Shown one piece after another: positions 49,827 to 58,707 of a stretch of 64,000 nucleotides of DNA. The notes under the pieces were generated by a model. The model ran no database searches and was not told the DNA's origin. It worked only from the letters and a program-made list of their open reading frames with translations. The stretch is from NCBI RefSeq assembly GCF_003426735.1, contig NZ_QVON01000004.1:124001-188000 (forward strand), in the 5' to 3' direction. How positions within the stretch are numbered: position 1 is the stretch's first letter; each line of letters starts with the position of its first letter. The DNA comes from Arenibacter sp. P308M17. GTDB taxonomy: Bacteria; Bacteroidota; Bacteroidia; Flavobacteriales; Flavobacteriaceae. The position numbers and the translations under genes are program-made.

Positions 49827-51212
49827 ATGGAAAAATTGGCTTCTATTTTTTTATCCATTTCCTTGCTATTTATATTCTCCTGCAAGGACAGCCCAAAGAA
49901 ACTAGTGGAAAACGTTGCCCCGGCCGTAGCTGAAATAACTCCCACCAACGCCCTGCAAAGTTACTTGAACAATGAGGACCAAACCTTTAAGTGGGAACTT
50001 AAGGAGGATTATCCCATTGGCGATGTAACGGCCTATGAGCTATTGCTTACCTCCCAAAAATGGAGGGAAGATGTCTGGACACACGAACTTACCGTTTTGG
50101 TGCCCAAGGAAGTTGCCCATGACGGGGCCCTACTTTTGATAACCGGAGGAAGTATAAAAGAAGGGATCCCCAATTGGTCTTCCAATGAAGAAGATAAAAA
50201 ATCCATCAGTTTTGCCCAGGTGGCCCAAAAGAACAGGGCCATAGTGGCCATTGTAAGACAGGTGCCCAACCAACCGCTATATGATGGCCTTACGGAAGAT
50301 GCACTCATATCCTTCACCCTGCACAATTACAAAAATGATAAAGACCCCACCTGGCCCCTATTGTTTCCCATGGTAAAAAGTGCCGTAAGGGCCATGGATG
50401 CCGTACAGGAATTCACCAGCAAAAATCTTCAGAAAGAGGTTACTCGATTTACGGTTACCGGAGCGTCCAAAAGAGGGTGGACCACATGGCTGACCGGTGC
50501 AAACGACAAGAGAGTGGAAACGATCGCTCCAATGGTAATCGATGTTTTAAATATGCCCGTTAGCCTGGATTACCAAATTACGGCCTGGAACGAATACAGT
50601 ATACAGATCAATGACTACATTAAACTGGAAATTCCCCAAACGGTGGGTACAGAGGATGGAAAGGCCATAACGCAAATGGTGGATCCCTATTCCTACAGGG
50701 CCAATTTAACCATGCCCAAATTAATATTTATAGGGACCAATGATGAATATTGGCCTGTGGATGCCATTAAAAATTATATCGATGACATTCCCGGTGAAAA
50801 CTACATTCACTATGTACCCAATGCCGGCCATGATCTGGGAGATGGCGAACAGGCTTTAAGGGCCTTAAGTGCATTCTGGGGCAAGGCGTTGAACAAGGCG
50901 CCCCAGGCTTCCCTGTCCTATGATCTTACAACTGATAAGACATCGGCCACCCTAAGGGTCAAAACCTCTTCCGATGAGCTTCAAAACGCCTACATATGGT
51001 CCGCAGATTCCTCGGACAGGGATTTTAGGGATGAAGAATGGACCTCCAAACAATTGGATTCCAAAGATCATGACCATATTTTACAACAGGTACCATTTCC
51101 TCAAAGTGGCTTCAAGGCTTTTTATATCGATTTGGAGTACACAGATCCCAACGGAGGAAAATATACCAAGAGTACCAGAATGTATGTAGCGGACGACGAT
51201 GAAATTCTTTAA
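49827..51212 (+). CDS. PhoPQ-activated pathogenicity-related (PqaA-type) lipoprotein
   Basis: The product is 461 residues with lipobox LLFIFSC. It matches the PqaA family, an alpha/beta-hydrolase-like fold: TSQKWREDVWTHELTVLVP, LLLITGGS, VRQVPNQPLYDG, FTVTGASKRGWTTWLTGAND (nucleophile-elbow position Gly-Ala-Ser-Lys-Arg), APMVIDVLNMP and FIGTNDEYWPVDA. A C-terminal beta domain follows. The family was named for a PhoPQ-induced Salmonella gene; its enzymatic role is not settled. Its end overlaps the next gene by 14 bases, so the two are coupled. Confidence 0.9.
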   Translation: MEKLASIFLSISLLFIFSCKDSPKKLVENVAPAVAEITPTNALQSYLNNEDQTFKWELKEDYPIGDVTAYELLLTSQKWREDVWTHELTVLVPKEVAHDGALLLITGGSIKEGIPNWSSNEEDKKSISFAQVAQKNRAIVAIVRQVPNQPLYDGLTEDALISFTLHNYKNDKDPTWPLLFPMVKSAVRAMDAVQEFTSKNLQKEVTRFTVTGASKRGWTTWLTGANDKRVETIAPMVIDVLNMPVSLDYQITAWNEYSIQINDYIKLEIPQTVGTEDGKAITQMVDPYSYRANLTMPKLIFIGTNDEYWPVDAIKNYIDDIPGENYIHYVPNAGHDLGDGEQALRALSAFWGKALNKAPQASLSYDLTTDKTSATLRVKTSSDELQNAYIWSADSSDRDFRDEEWTSKQLDSKDHDHILQQVPFPQSGFKAFYIDLEYTDPNGGKYTKSTRMYVADDDEIL

Positions 51213-52116
51213 CAAAAAAGGTAAATATTGGTTTATCGGCATTATCGCCTCGCTTTTATTATTGCTATTTGCGTTCATTTACGCCAATGATACCAATACG
51301 ACTTTTCCCGTAAATGAATATTACGCCTATGACAGGGCCATATCGCTTAAAGATTCCCTAAGCCTGTTAAAGGATACTACAGATTTTAAACTTTACCATG
51401 TTTCCTATACCAGTGTCCATGACCAAAAGGTGACCGGCCTGTTAAGTATCCCAAAAAATAAGGACGTTCCCCATCCCGTAATTATCTTAATGCACGGCTT
51501 GGGGGACAACAAAAATGTGGATTACGTAAGCTATGGCAACGACCTCTTCCTTAAAAATGGGTATGCCGTGCTCAGGCTCGATTTTAGCCAACATGGGGAA
51601 CGAAAAGGGGATTTTTACGACTTTAGCCTTACCGGAAAATACAAACACTGGAGCAGGGACATTATTGGCCAGACCGTATTCGACCTTAGGAGGGCGGTCG
51701 ACTTTATTGAGACAAGGAAGGAACTGGATGCCCAAAGAATTGGATACTACGGCATAAGTTTAGGTGGAATTACCGGTACTATATTTTGTGGAATAGAGGA
51801 CCGTATAAAAGTGCCTATAGTGGCATTGGCAGGCGGACAACTAAATTTATTGTATGAAAGAGAAGCCATTACCAAGGAAGCAAAAGATTTTGTTAGCCTC
51901 ATTGAGCCTTTGAACTTTGTAAAACAGATCGCCCCCCGGCCGCTGCTCATGTTAAATGCAAAAAATGATGAAATAGTACCTCCATTAATGAGTACCCTGC
52001 TCTATAAGGCGGCAAAGGAGCCCAAAGAGATAATCTGGTACGATTCAAAACATAGGGATGCCCCGTTGGATACCATATTTGGAGATGGACTTAACTGGTT
52101 TAAAAAATATTTATAA
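51199..52116 (+). CDS. Membrane-anchored alpha/beta hydrolase (esterase/acetyl-esterase type)
   Basis: The product is 305 residues with one N-terminal membrane helix (about residues 10-29). The hydrolase core shows VIILMHGLGDNK (oxyanion HG), RLDFSQHGERKGD, the nucleophile elbow GYYGISLGGITG, the acid MLNAKNDEIVPP and the histidine in YDSKHRDAPLD. The family splits carboxylic esters, including acyl decorations of glycans. The start overlaps the PqaA-type stop by 14 bases. Confidence 0.88.
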   Translation: MKFFNKKGKYWFIGIIASLLLLLFAFIYANDTNTTFPVNEYYAYDRAISLKDSLSLLKDTTDFKLYHVSYTSVHDQKVTGLLSIPKNKDVPHPVIILMHGLGDNKNVDYVSYGNDLFLKNGYAVLRLDFSQHGERKGDFYDFSLTGKYKHWSRDIIGQTVFDLRRAVDFIETRKELDAQRIGYYGISLGGITGTIFCGIEDRIKVPIVALAGGQLNLLYEREAITKEAKDFVSLIEPLNFVKQIAPRPLLMLNAKNDEIVPPLMSTLLYKAAKEPKEIIWYDSKHRDAPLDTIFGDGLNWFKKYL

Positions 52117-52132
52117 ATAAAACTTAATCAAA

Positions 52133-53164
52133 ATGAAAAAATCCTATCCGATCACATTATCACTGAGCTTCTGTATGACCCTATTATTAAGTAGTAGCTG
52201 TGGGGAAAAGAAAAAAAATGCGGATGAGGCCATTAACAACACCTCCCTGGAAATGGAGGCACCGGTAAATCCAAAAAACTGGGCCGAAAAACTGGGCTGG
52301 CCTGCCGGTAAAAAGGTAATCATGTTGCATGCAGATGACATAGGGATGTGTCCCGAGGCGAACATTGCCGCCAAGGAACAGTTGACCAAAGGGGAAATAC
52401 AATCCGCTGCCGTAATGATTCCCTGTGCCAACGCAGAAGAATTCATCAATTGGGCCAAGGAAAATCCTGCCATGGATATTGGCCTGCACCTTACACTAAC
52501 CAGTGAATGGAAAAAACACCGTTGGGGTCCCATTACCCCGGATGCAGAAGTCCCTGGACTATTGGATCCGGAAAACAAACTTTGGAGGAGCGTTCCCGAA
52601 GTAGTGCAGCATGCCTCTGCCGAGGAGGTGGAAAAAGAAATACGGGCGCAAATTGAACAATCCATAGCCTGGGGCTATAGGCCAGACCATATAGACACCC
52701 ATATGGGTACCCTGTTCGGCGATCCCAGCTATGTAAAGGCCTACATGAAAGTGGCCCAGGAATACGGCATTCCGGCAAATATTATCGATATATCCGTACC
52801 ATCCGTTCTGGCGGAATTTAGGGCACAGGGCTATCCTATGGATGATTCCGTGGTGAAAATGTCGGAAGAGTACACCTTGCCCAAATTGGACTTTTTTTCC
52901 AGTGCACCAAAGGCGGATACCTACGAAGAAAAAGTGGAAAGTTTTAAAAGCTTGATAAAATCGCTGCCACCCGGACTTACAGAGATCATTTTTCACCCCT
53001 CCGTAGAAACCGATAACCTAAGGGACATTACTGGTTCATGGCAACAAAGGGTTTGGGAATCACAAATCTTTGCCGATCCCGATCTCATCAATTTCTTTAA
53101 GGAAGAGGAAATAATTTTTACCAATTGGAAAGAAATTATGACCCGATTCAATGCCATGAAATAA
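52133..53164 (+). CDS. YdjC/ChbG family carbohydrate deacetylase, lipoprotein
   Basis: The product is 343 residues with a lipoprotein signal (LLLSSSC). The YdjC/ChbG family are metal-dependent deacetylases acting on acetylated amino sugars such as chito-oligosaccharides. The metal motifs are present: MLHADDIGMCPEAN, MDIGLHLTLTSEWK and PDHIDTHMGTLFGD, plus EIIFHPSVETDNL near the end. It is the last gene of the group from 48508; about 820 bases of repeat-rich sequence follow. Confidence 0.9.
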   Translation: MKKSYPITLSLSFCMTLLLSSSCGEKKKNADEAINNTSLEMEAPVNPKNWAEKLGWPAGKKVIMLHADDIGMCPEANIAAKEQLTKGEIQSAAVMIPCANAEEFINWAKENPAMDIGLHLTLTSEWKKHRWGPITPDAEVPGLLDPENKLWRSVPEVVQHASAEEVEKEIRAQIEQSIAWGYRPDHIDTHMGTLFGDPSYVKAYMKVAQEYGIPANIIDISVPSVLAEFRAQGYPMDDSVVKMSEEYTLPKLDFFSSAPKADTYEEKVESFKSLIKSLPPGLTEIIFHPSVETDNLRDITGSWQQRVWESQIFADPDLINFFKEEEIIFTNWKEIMTRFNAMK

Positions 53165-53987
53165 TTGGGAAGGCCCTGGTTAAACACAGGCAACCAACCC
53201 AAAAATAAGGGTATTCCCCTTTTATCCATAACAGAAATAACGTACTTGACAACACCATAATTTAACGTGAGCTCGACATAAAAACAACTGCAAGACATTG
53301 ATTTCGTGTAAACTAAAAAATTGCTACTGTCTCCTAGAGGCCCTAGGAATTTTATTTTTCAAGCGGATAAAATGACATAATTTTAAAAATTTGATTTTAA
53401 AGTACATAACAAATATGATACTGGTTGAAGGATAGTTAAAGGTTTCAGTTATAAATCGAAGGTATCCAGGTGGTCATTTCGAATGCATATGAGAAACCGA
53501 AGGTTCAGCGAAGCTAAACCGAAGGTTCACGAATACCCCTAAAATAATACAGCATGAGCTAAATCGCACATCTAGCTCCCGGCCAGTATATGTGACTTCT
53601 CTCCCGATAATTATCGGGAGTCCCGAAAAGGGACTCTGTCGAAGTGACGATCGTTGCCCAGTTCATATCATTAATATTGAGAATTTAGGAGTTGAGAGGT
53701 TATTTTATTGTAATGCCTTTACAATGAGGTCTCGATCCCCGCCCGAACGGACCGTTCGGTGCGGGCGGGCGCTCGACCGGACGGGTGTGAAATAAATAAC
53801 TGATTTTACACAAAATATATATTGAACTCACGTTATTTAACAAAAATATTATCAGATATTTTGTTTTTGGTAAATTATAATGCAAATCCAATAAAATATA
53901 ATAAGGAAAATAATTATTAAAAAGTTTTATTTGTGTATCTGCCAATGATGGGAGAATGATAGTGATTTACTTTAAACCCTTTTTGTC
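53165..53987. other. 823-bp non-coding gap inside the hydrolase locus
   Basis: No gene seen. It contains the small hairpin cctag-aggcc-ctagg near 53333, a 14-base direct repeat (aaaccgaaggttca at 53494-53507 and 53516-53529) and a family B long repeat (53580-53834). About 150 bases of A/T-rich sequence follow, likely including the promoter of the transporter genes. Confidence 0.55.
53580..53834. repeat. Family B long dispersed repeat, copy 2
   Basis: The same framework as 23848-24074, with two differences. A perfect 20-base palindrome (ctcccgataattatcgggag) sits in the first variable part. The second variable part is a nested hairpin (ccgcccg ... cgggcgg enclosing cgaacgg-a-ccgttcg) where copy 1 has only 'actg'. 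Conserved blocks are interleaved with exchangeable palindromes. Confidence 0.8.
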
Positions 53988-54878
53988 ATGAATTCTACCT
54001 CTGGAATTATCCTAGCCGTTTCATTGATCATTATCATGTTCGGAATGGGCCTATCATTGACCCTTTCGGATTTTAAGCGGGTGGTTACCTATCCCAAGGC
54101 TATGGTTATTGGCCTTGTATGCCAGATGTTGTTGTTACCGACTATAGGATACCTTATTGCCATTACCCTAAGCCTGTCCCCAACTACCGCCATAGGTATT
54201 ATGTTATTGGCCGCCTGCCCCGGGGGACCAACATCCAATATGCTGACCTATTTGGCCAAAGGCGATTTGGCCCTATCCGTTTCCCTCACGGCGGTATCCA
54301 GTATAATTTCGATTTTGACCATCCCTTTCATTGTACAATTTGCACTGGAAGAATTTTCGAATGAAAGTATGGCCATTTCGGTCGATGCCATTACCATGAT
54401 AAAACAATTATTGGTAATTGTTATTATACCGGTAGGAATTGGCATGCTAATAAAAAATAAATATGAAGCCTTTGCGGACAAGATGGAGAAGCCTGTAAAA
54501 ATAGCTTCCGCCTTCATATTTGTATTGGTGATCATTGGAGTGACCATTAGTATCAAGGATGTTTTTATGAGCTATTTAAGCGAAGCGGGGCTGCCGGCAT
54601 TATTACTCAATGTGAGTACCATGACCATAGGGTTTTTAATGGCAGTACTTTTTAAGCTAACCAGGCCACAGGCCATTAGTATATCCATTGAAACAGGGAT
54701 CCAAAATGGAACCCTGGCCATAACATTGGCAACCATTGCCCTAAACAATGCAGAATACTCCATTGTGCCGGCCATATATGGCCTGTTGATGTTTATTACG
54801 GCCACTGTAATTATTTTTATTAGAAAACCACTTGGGGTGAAAGATGAAATGGGCCTTGAAAAAGACTCGACCAATTAA
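53988..54878 (+). CDS. BASS-family transporter (bile acid:Na+ symporter-like)
   Basis: The product is 296 residues and nine to ten hydrophobic helices. Family landmarks are MGLSLTLSDFKRV at the start, the unwound-helix motif LLAACPGGPTSNMLTYLAKG, and IETGIQNGTLAITLA near the end, where the Na+ sites lie in structural homologues. Members import organic anions such as bile acids, keto acids or pantoate with Na+. The Na+ gradient would come from Na+-NQR. It is the first gene of a second plus-strand group and lies 16 bases before the MFS gene. Confidence 0.88.
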   Translation: MNSTSGIILAVSLIIIMFGMGLSLTLSDFKRVVTYPKAMVIGLVCQMLLLPTIGYLIAITLSLSPTTAIGIMLLAACPGGPTSNMLTYLAKGDLALSVSLTAVSSIISILTIPFIVQFALEEFSNESMAISVDAITMIKQLLVIVIIPVGIGMLIKNKYEAFADKMEKPVKIASAFIFVLVIIGVTISIKDVFMSYLSEAGLPALLLNVSTMTIGFLMAVLFKLTRPQAISISIETGIQNGTLAITLATIALNNAEYSIVPAIYGLLMFITATVIIFIRKPLGVKDEMGLEKDSTN

Positions 54879-54894
54879 TCCTGATAAACATAAG

Positions 54895-56175
54895 ATGGGA
54901 AGAAATCAATTTATTGTTGTCCTTATTTTATTTATCTTTTTTGTCATTTCGTTCCTTACCAATATATTGGGCCCCTTAATTCCGGATATTATCTCGGATT
55001 TCAAGGTTAGCCTTACTATGGCCGCCCTATTGCCGTTCGCGTTTTTTGTCGCTTATGGCGTATTTTCCATTCCCTCCGGCCTTGCCGTAGAGAGCTACGG
55101 CGAAAAACGGGTAATCTTGGCCGCGTTTTTAGTGTCTTTTTTTGGAGCCATTTTGTTTTCTGTTTTTCCAAACTTCCCCATTGCCCTAGTGTCCTTATTT
55201 TTAATTGGTTCAGGGATGGCCATGTTGCAAGTGGCCATAAACCCCTTACTTAGAGTAGCTGGAGGTGAAGATCATTTTGCTTTTAATTCCGTAATGGGCC
55301 AATTGGCATTTGGAATGGCCTCCTTTATTAGTCCCTTCCTATTTTCCTATCTCGTACTTAACTTGGAAAATTACTCCGGCCCCGGCAATGCCAATTTAAT
55401 TATCAATACATTTCACAATATAGTTCCAGAGAATCTGCCTTGGGTTTCCCTTTACTGGACATTCGCAATTATCTCATTGATCATGGTCATCCTCATATAT
55501 CCCATAAAATTGCCCAAGGTTGAAAAAAATGAAGATGAAAAAGCCGGCACTTGGGCCACGAACAAAGAACTGCTAAAAAACAAAAAGGTAATCCTATACT
55601 TTATGGGCCTATTCGCCTATGTTGGTACAGAACAAGGTGTAGCCAACTGGATGTCCCAATTTCTTTCTGAATACCATGGGTTGGATCCCAGAATAGAAGG
55701 AGCCAATGCCATTTCATTATTTTGGGGACTATTGACGGTGGGCTGCATATTAGGACTGCTCCTATTAAAATTTATGGATAGTAAATTGGTCCTTAAAATA
55801 TTCTCTGGTGCCGCTATTTTAAGCTTGACAGCTGCACTGTTCGGCACTGTACAAACAGCTGTTTTTGCCTTCCCCTTGGTAGGTTTTTTTGCGTCGGTCA
55901 TGTGGTCCGTTATTTTTTCCCTTGCATTAAATTCTGTCAGGGAAAACCACGGAGCCCTCTCCGGCATATTATGCTCGGGAATTGTAGGGGGCGCTGTAGT
56001 ACCCCTCATTGTTGGGGCATTGGGTGATTTGATTGGCCTAAAAGGTGGTATGCTCTTTTTGTACATCACCCTAGGTTTTATTTTTAGTATCGGATTTTGG
56101 GCCAGCCCCCTGGTAAACAACAAAACAATAAAACTTAAACGGTTTTTAGGGAACAATATGGGATCTGAAGCTTAA
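54895..56175 (+). CDS. MFS transporter, FucP-like sugar permease
   Basis: The product is 426 residues from the ATG at 54895, 16 bases after the BASS stop; a start at 54844 would overlap that gene by 35 bases. Twelve hydrophobic helices. Family features are FLTNILGPLIPDI, PSGLAVESYGEKR, GSGMAMLQVAINPLLR, the FucP-type segment LFAYVGTEQGVANWMSQFL with a membrane acidic residue, and AGSILCSGIVGGAVVPL-type sequence (here SGILCSGIVGGAVVP). FucP relatives carry fucose, other deoxy sugars or amino sugars with H+. It probably imports a monosaccharide released by the locus. Confidence 0.87.
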   Translation: MGRNQFIVVLILFIFFVISFLTNILGPLIPDIISDFKVSLTMAALLPFAFFVAYGVFSIPSGLAVESYGEKRVILAAFLVSFFGAILFSVFPNFPIALVSLFLIGSGMAMLQVAINPLLRVAGGEDHFAFNSVMGQLAFGMASFISPFLFSYLVLNLENYSGPGNANLIINTFHNIVPENLPWVSLYWTFAIISLIMVILIYPIKLPKVEKNEDEKAGTWATNKELLKNKKVILYFMGLFAYVGTEQGVANWMSQFLSEYHGLDPRIEGANAISLFWGLLTVGCILGLLLLKFMDSKLVLKIFSGAAILSLTAALFGTVQTAVFAFPLVGFFASVMWSVIFSLALNSVRENHGALSGILCSGIVGGAVVPLIVGALGDLIGLKGGMLFLYITLGFIFSIGFWASPLVNNKTIKLKRFLGNNMGSEA

Positions 56176-56187
56176 TGTTAGTAAATT

Positions 56188-56613
56188 ATGGTCATTAGAA
56201 CAGTACTTGCCCTATGCATGGTTTTATTATTTGTTGACTGTAAAACAAATGAATATGACCCTTCACGACCGCCGGAAGGTTTTGCAAATAACATGGGCCT
56301 TAAAGTAGCCTATACCCTAGGGACCATTGAACCGACCCTTACCAAGGTAACTATACCGAAAAACATAGAAGTACACAAGGATATCGTTTACAAGATCATA
56401 GACACCACAGCATTAAAACTGGATATATATAGCCCTAAGGCCTTAAAAAATGAAGCCCCCCTTATTATTTTTATTCATGGAGGTGCTTGGGAAAAAGGAA
56501 AGAAAAGCAATGTTTTACACTATTTGATCAGCTATGCCAATAAAGGATATATTACGGCAAGGTGTTCTCATATATTCAATATCATACAGATATATTCCTT
56601 GAAAAACATTTAA
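56188..56613 (+). pseudogene. Truncated BD-FAE-type esterase copy, probable pseudogene
   Basis: The 141-residue frame starts with a lipoprotein signal (VLALCMVLLFVDC) and is clearly homologous to the first 125 residues of the gene at 56618: EYDPSRPPEGF/QYDESEPPKGY, LKVAYTLGT/LKLAYTTGA, ALKLDIYSPK, PLIIFIHGGAWEKGKK. After GYITA the homology is lost and the frame ends within 17 residues, before the nucleophile, acid and histidine. Remnants resembling the next conserved block (attcaatat ... aga) follow at about 56575-56590, so a deletion plus frame change removed the catalytic part. It has no catalytic triad and cannot be an active esterase. It overlaps nothing and precedes the intact copy by 4 bases. 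Confidence 0.8.
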
Positions 56614-56617
56614 AATC

Positions 56618-57574
56618 ATGATCAAAAATATATTTATTTCCTTATTTACACTGATCTTGGTGCTGGGCTGTAAAGCGAAACAATACGATGAATCCGAACC
56701 CCCAAAGGGATACTCCAGCAATACCACTTTAAAGTTGGCCTATACCACCGGAGCATTAAAGTTAATTGAAAAAGACTTCCCTCTTCCCGAGGATATACAG
56801 GAATACAAAGATGTGGTCTACAAAACCGTGGACTCCATGCAACTTAAATTGGATATTTACCATTCCAAGGACATACAAAAAACTATGCCCCTAATCATTT
56901 TCATCCATGGCGGGGCATGGAAAAAAGGAAATAAGCACGATTATTTGGTGTACTTAAGCAGTTACGCAAAAAAGGGTTTTGTAACCGCTACCATTCAATA
57001 TAGATTAACGGATGTGGCAAAATTTCCTGCACAGCTCCACGATGTGGAAGACGCTGTTCGGTGGCTCAAGCTCAATGCGGCCAATTACCATATAGATGCC
57101 AGTAAAGTGGCCTTGGTAGGGGGATCCGCAGGCGGTCATTTGGCCATGCTGAACGCCTATTCCAACACTCCGGAAGAAGTGGATACCAACGGGATTTCTG
57201 CAAATGTACAGGCCGTTGTAAATTTTTATGGCCCTTCCAACCTCACCGATGAAACGGCCATCAATGCCTCTTCGGTCCAATATTTAATAGGCAAATCTTA
57301 TGAAGAGGCCCCAGAAATGTACAAAAAGGCCTCGCCCTTATTTCTGATCTCCAAAAAAGTACCCCCAACCCTTACCTTCCAAGGTACCTTGGACGAGTTG
57401 GTGCCTTATGAACAATCGGATATATTGCATGCAACTTTACAAAAGGCAGGTGCCATTTCCTATTACCACAAACTAAAAGGATGGCCACATACTATGGATG
57501 CCTCGGTAAAAGTGAATGCGTACTGCCAATATCACATGGATCGTTTTTTTGAAAAGTATATCCCATTAAACTAA
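56618..57574 (+). CDS. Alpha/beta hydrolase lipoprotein (BD-FAE/esterase-lipase type)
   Basis: The product is 318 residues with lipobox LVLGC. The core has the oxyanion motif IIFIHGGAWKKG, a following YRLTDVAKFPAQLHDVEDAV block, the nucleophile elbow VALVGGSAGGHLAM, the acid TFQGTLDELVPYEQ and the histidine GWPHTMD. This class removes acyl groups from glycans or short-chain esters. It is the intact copy of a tandem pair whose first member is truncated. It is followed by the BNR-type gene after 45 bases. Confidence 0.9.
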   Translation: MIKNIFISLFTLILVLGCKAKQYDESEPPKGYSSNTTLKLAYTTGALKLIEKDFPLPEDIQEYKDVVYKTVDSMQLKLDIYHSKDIQKTMPLIIFIHGGAWKKGNKHDYLVYLSSYAKKGFVTATIQYRLTDVAKFPAQLHDVEDAVRWLKLNAANYHIDASKVALVGGSAGGHLAMLNAYSNTPEEVDTNGISANVQAVVNFYGPSNLTDETAINASSVQYLIGKSYEEAPEMYKKASPLFLISKKVPPTLTFQGTLDELVPYEQSDILHATLQKAGAISYYHKLKGWPHTMDASVKVNAYCQYHMDRFFEKYIPLN

Positions 57575-57619
57575 AAGGCCAGAATTTTCAATTGTTCAAC
57601 AATCATCTAAATCTACATT

Positions 57620-58699
57620 ATGAGACTTATTTTTTTATTGTGTACCCTGTTGGTAGTATCGTGTAAAGGAAAAATGGAAAAACTGCCCGATGTGGTTCCC
57701 TTGAACCATCCCGCCATTCTAGAGCAGGAATTTATTTATGAATTGGAAGATGCGCTTACCCCGGAATGCCATGCCTCTACAGTAGAAGTAAGTAATGGGA
57801 CCGTTATCTCCTCTTGGTTTGGCGGTACCGAAGAAAAGAACGACGATGTGGGGATATGGGTATCCCGCAAAACAGCTGGTTCATGGTCTACCCCTATCGA
57901 AGTAGTAAATGGCGTGCAGGAAGATGGTTCCAGATACCCTTGTTGGAACCCGGTCCTCTTTAAACCAAAAGACCAGCCCCTATTTTTATTTTACAAGGTA
58001 GGGCCAAGTCCAACGGAATGGTGGGGGCTGTACATGACCTCTGAGGACGATGGAAAAACCTGGTCCAACCCTATAAAACTTCCAGATGGGATTCTAGGAC
58101 CTATAAAAAATCAACCTATACAATTGGCAAGTGGTGAAATACTTTCCCCATCCAGCACCGAAGATGAAGGGGCAGGTTGGCAGATACATTTGGAACTGAG
58201 TTCGGATAACGGAAAAACCTGGTCCAAGACCCCGCCCCTTAACGATGGCAAAGAATTAGGTGCCATACAGCCTGTAGTCCTGAATTATGGCAACGGAAAA
58301 TTACAGCTTTTGAGCAGAACCGAAAATGAGGTTATTGCCGAGAATTGGTCCAACGACTACGGTAGCAGCTGGAGCAAAATGAAGGCCACGGCATTGCCCA
58401 ACCCAAATTCCGGTATTGACGGGGTAAGCTTAAAGGATGGTCGCCAATTATTGGTATACAATCCTACCGGTAAAAACTGGGGGGATCGGGTACCTTTGAG
58501 CCTGGCCCTGTCCAATGACGGTGTAAAATGGAAACGCGTCCTGGATCTGGAACCCTTAAGGGAAAATACGGATAAGGAAGGGGAAGAATATTCATACCCA
58601 ACCATGATACAAGCTCCGGACGGGAAAGTCCATATTGTATATACTTGGAACAGAAAAACAGTGAAATACATTGTTTTGGATCCACAAAAACTTAATTGA
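57620..58699 (+). CDS. BNR-repeat sialidase-like beta-propeller lipoprotein
   Basis: The product is 359 residues with lipobox LVVSC. It belongs to the BNR_2/sialidase-like six-bladed propeller family: CHASTVEVSNGTVISSWFGG, WVSRKTAGSWSTPI, YPCWNPVLF, Asp-box-like S-x-D-x-G-x-T-W repeats (SEDDGKTWSN, SSDNGKTWSK), GPIKNQPIQLASGE, RTENEVIAENWSNDYGSSWS and SYPTMIQAPDGKVHIVYTW. The arginine triad of true sialidases is not obvious, and many relatives are not sialidases, so substrate and even hydrolase activity are uncertain. It lies 8 bases before the second ceramidase-like gene. Confidence 0.82.
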   Translation: MRLIFLLCTLLVVSCKGKMEKLPDVVPLNHPAILEQEFIYELEDALTPECHASTVEVSNGTVISSWFGGTEEKNDDVGIWVSRKTAGSWSTPIEVVNGVQEDGSRYPCWNPVLFKPKDQPLFLFYKVGPSPTEWWGLYMTSEDDGKTWSNPIKLPDGILGPIKNQPIQLASGEILSPSSTEDEGAGWQIHLELSSDNGKTWSKTPPLNDGKELGAIQPVVLNYGNGKLQLLSRTENEVIAENWSNDYGSSWSKMKATALPNPNSGIDGVSLKDGRQLLVYNPTGKNWGDRVPLSLALSNDGVKWKRVLDLEPLRENTDKEGEEYSYPTMIQAPDGKVHIVYTWNRKTVKYIVLDPQKLN

Positions 58700-58707
58700 G
58701 AACTACA

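Noticed and set aside
56188..56613. Sequencing error joining the two esterase frames into one gene
   Set aside because: The second gene has its own full signal peptide and start, so they are two copies in tandem, not one frame-shifted gene.
57620..58699. Calling the BNR protein a true sialidase (nanH) and the aldolase NanA as one sialic-acid pathway
   Set aside because: The arginine triad is not evident in the propeller and the aldolase has DapA-like, not NanA-like, motifs; no epimerase or kinase of the pathway is present.
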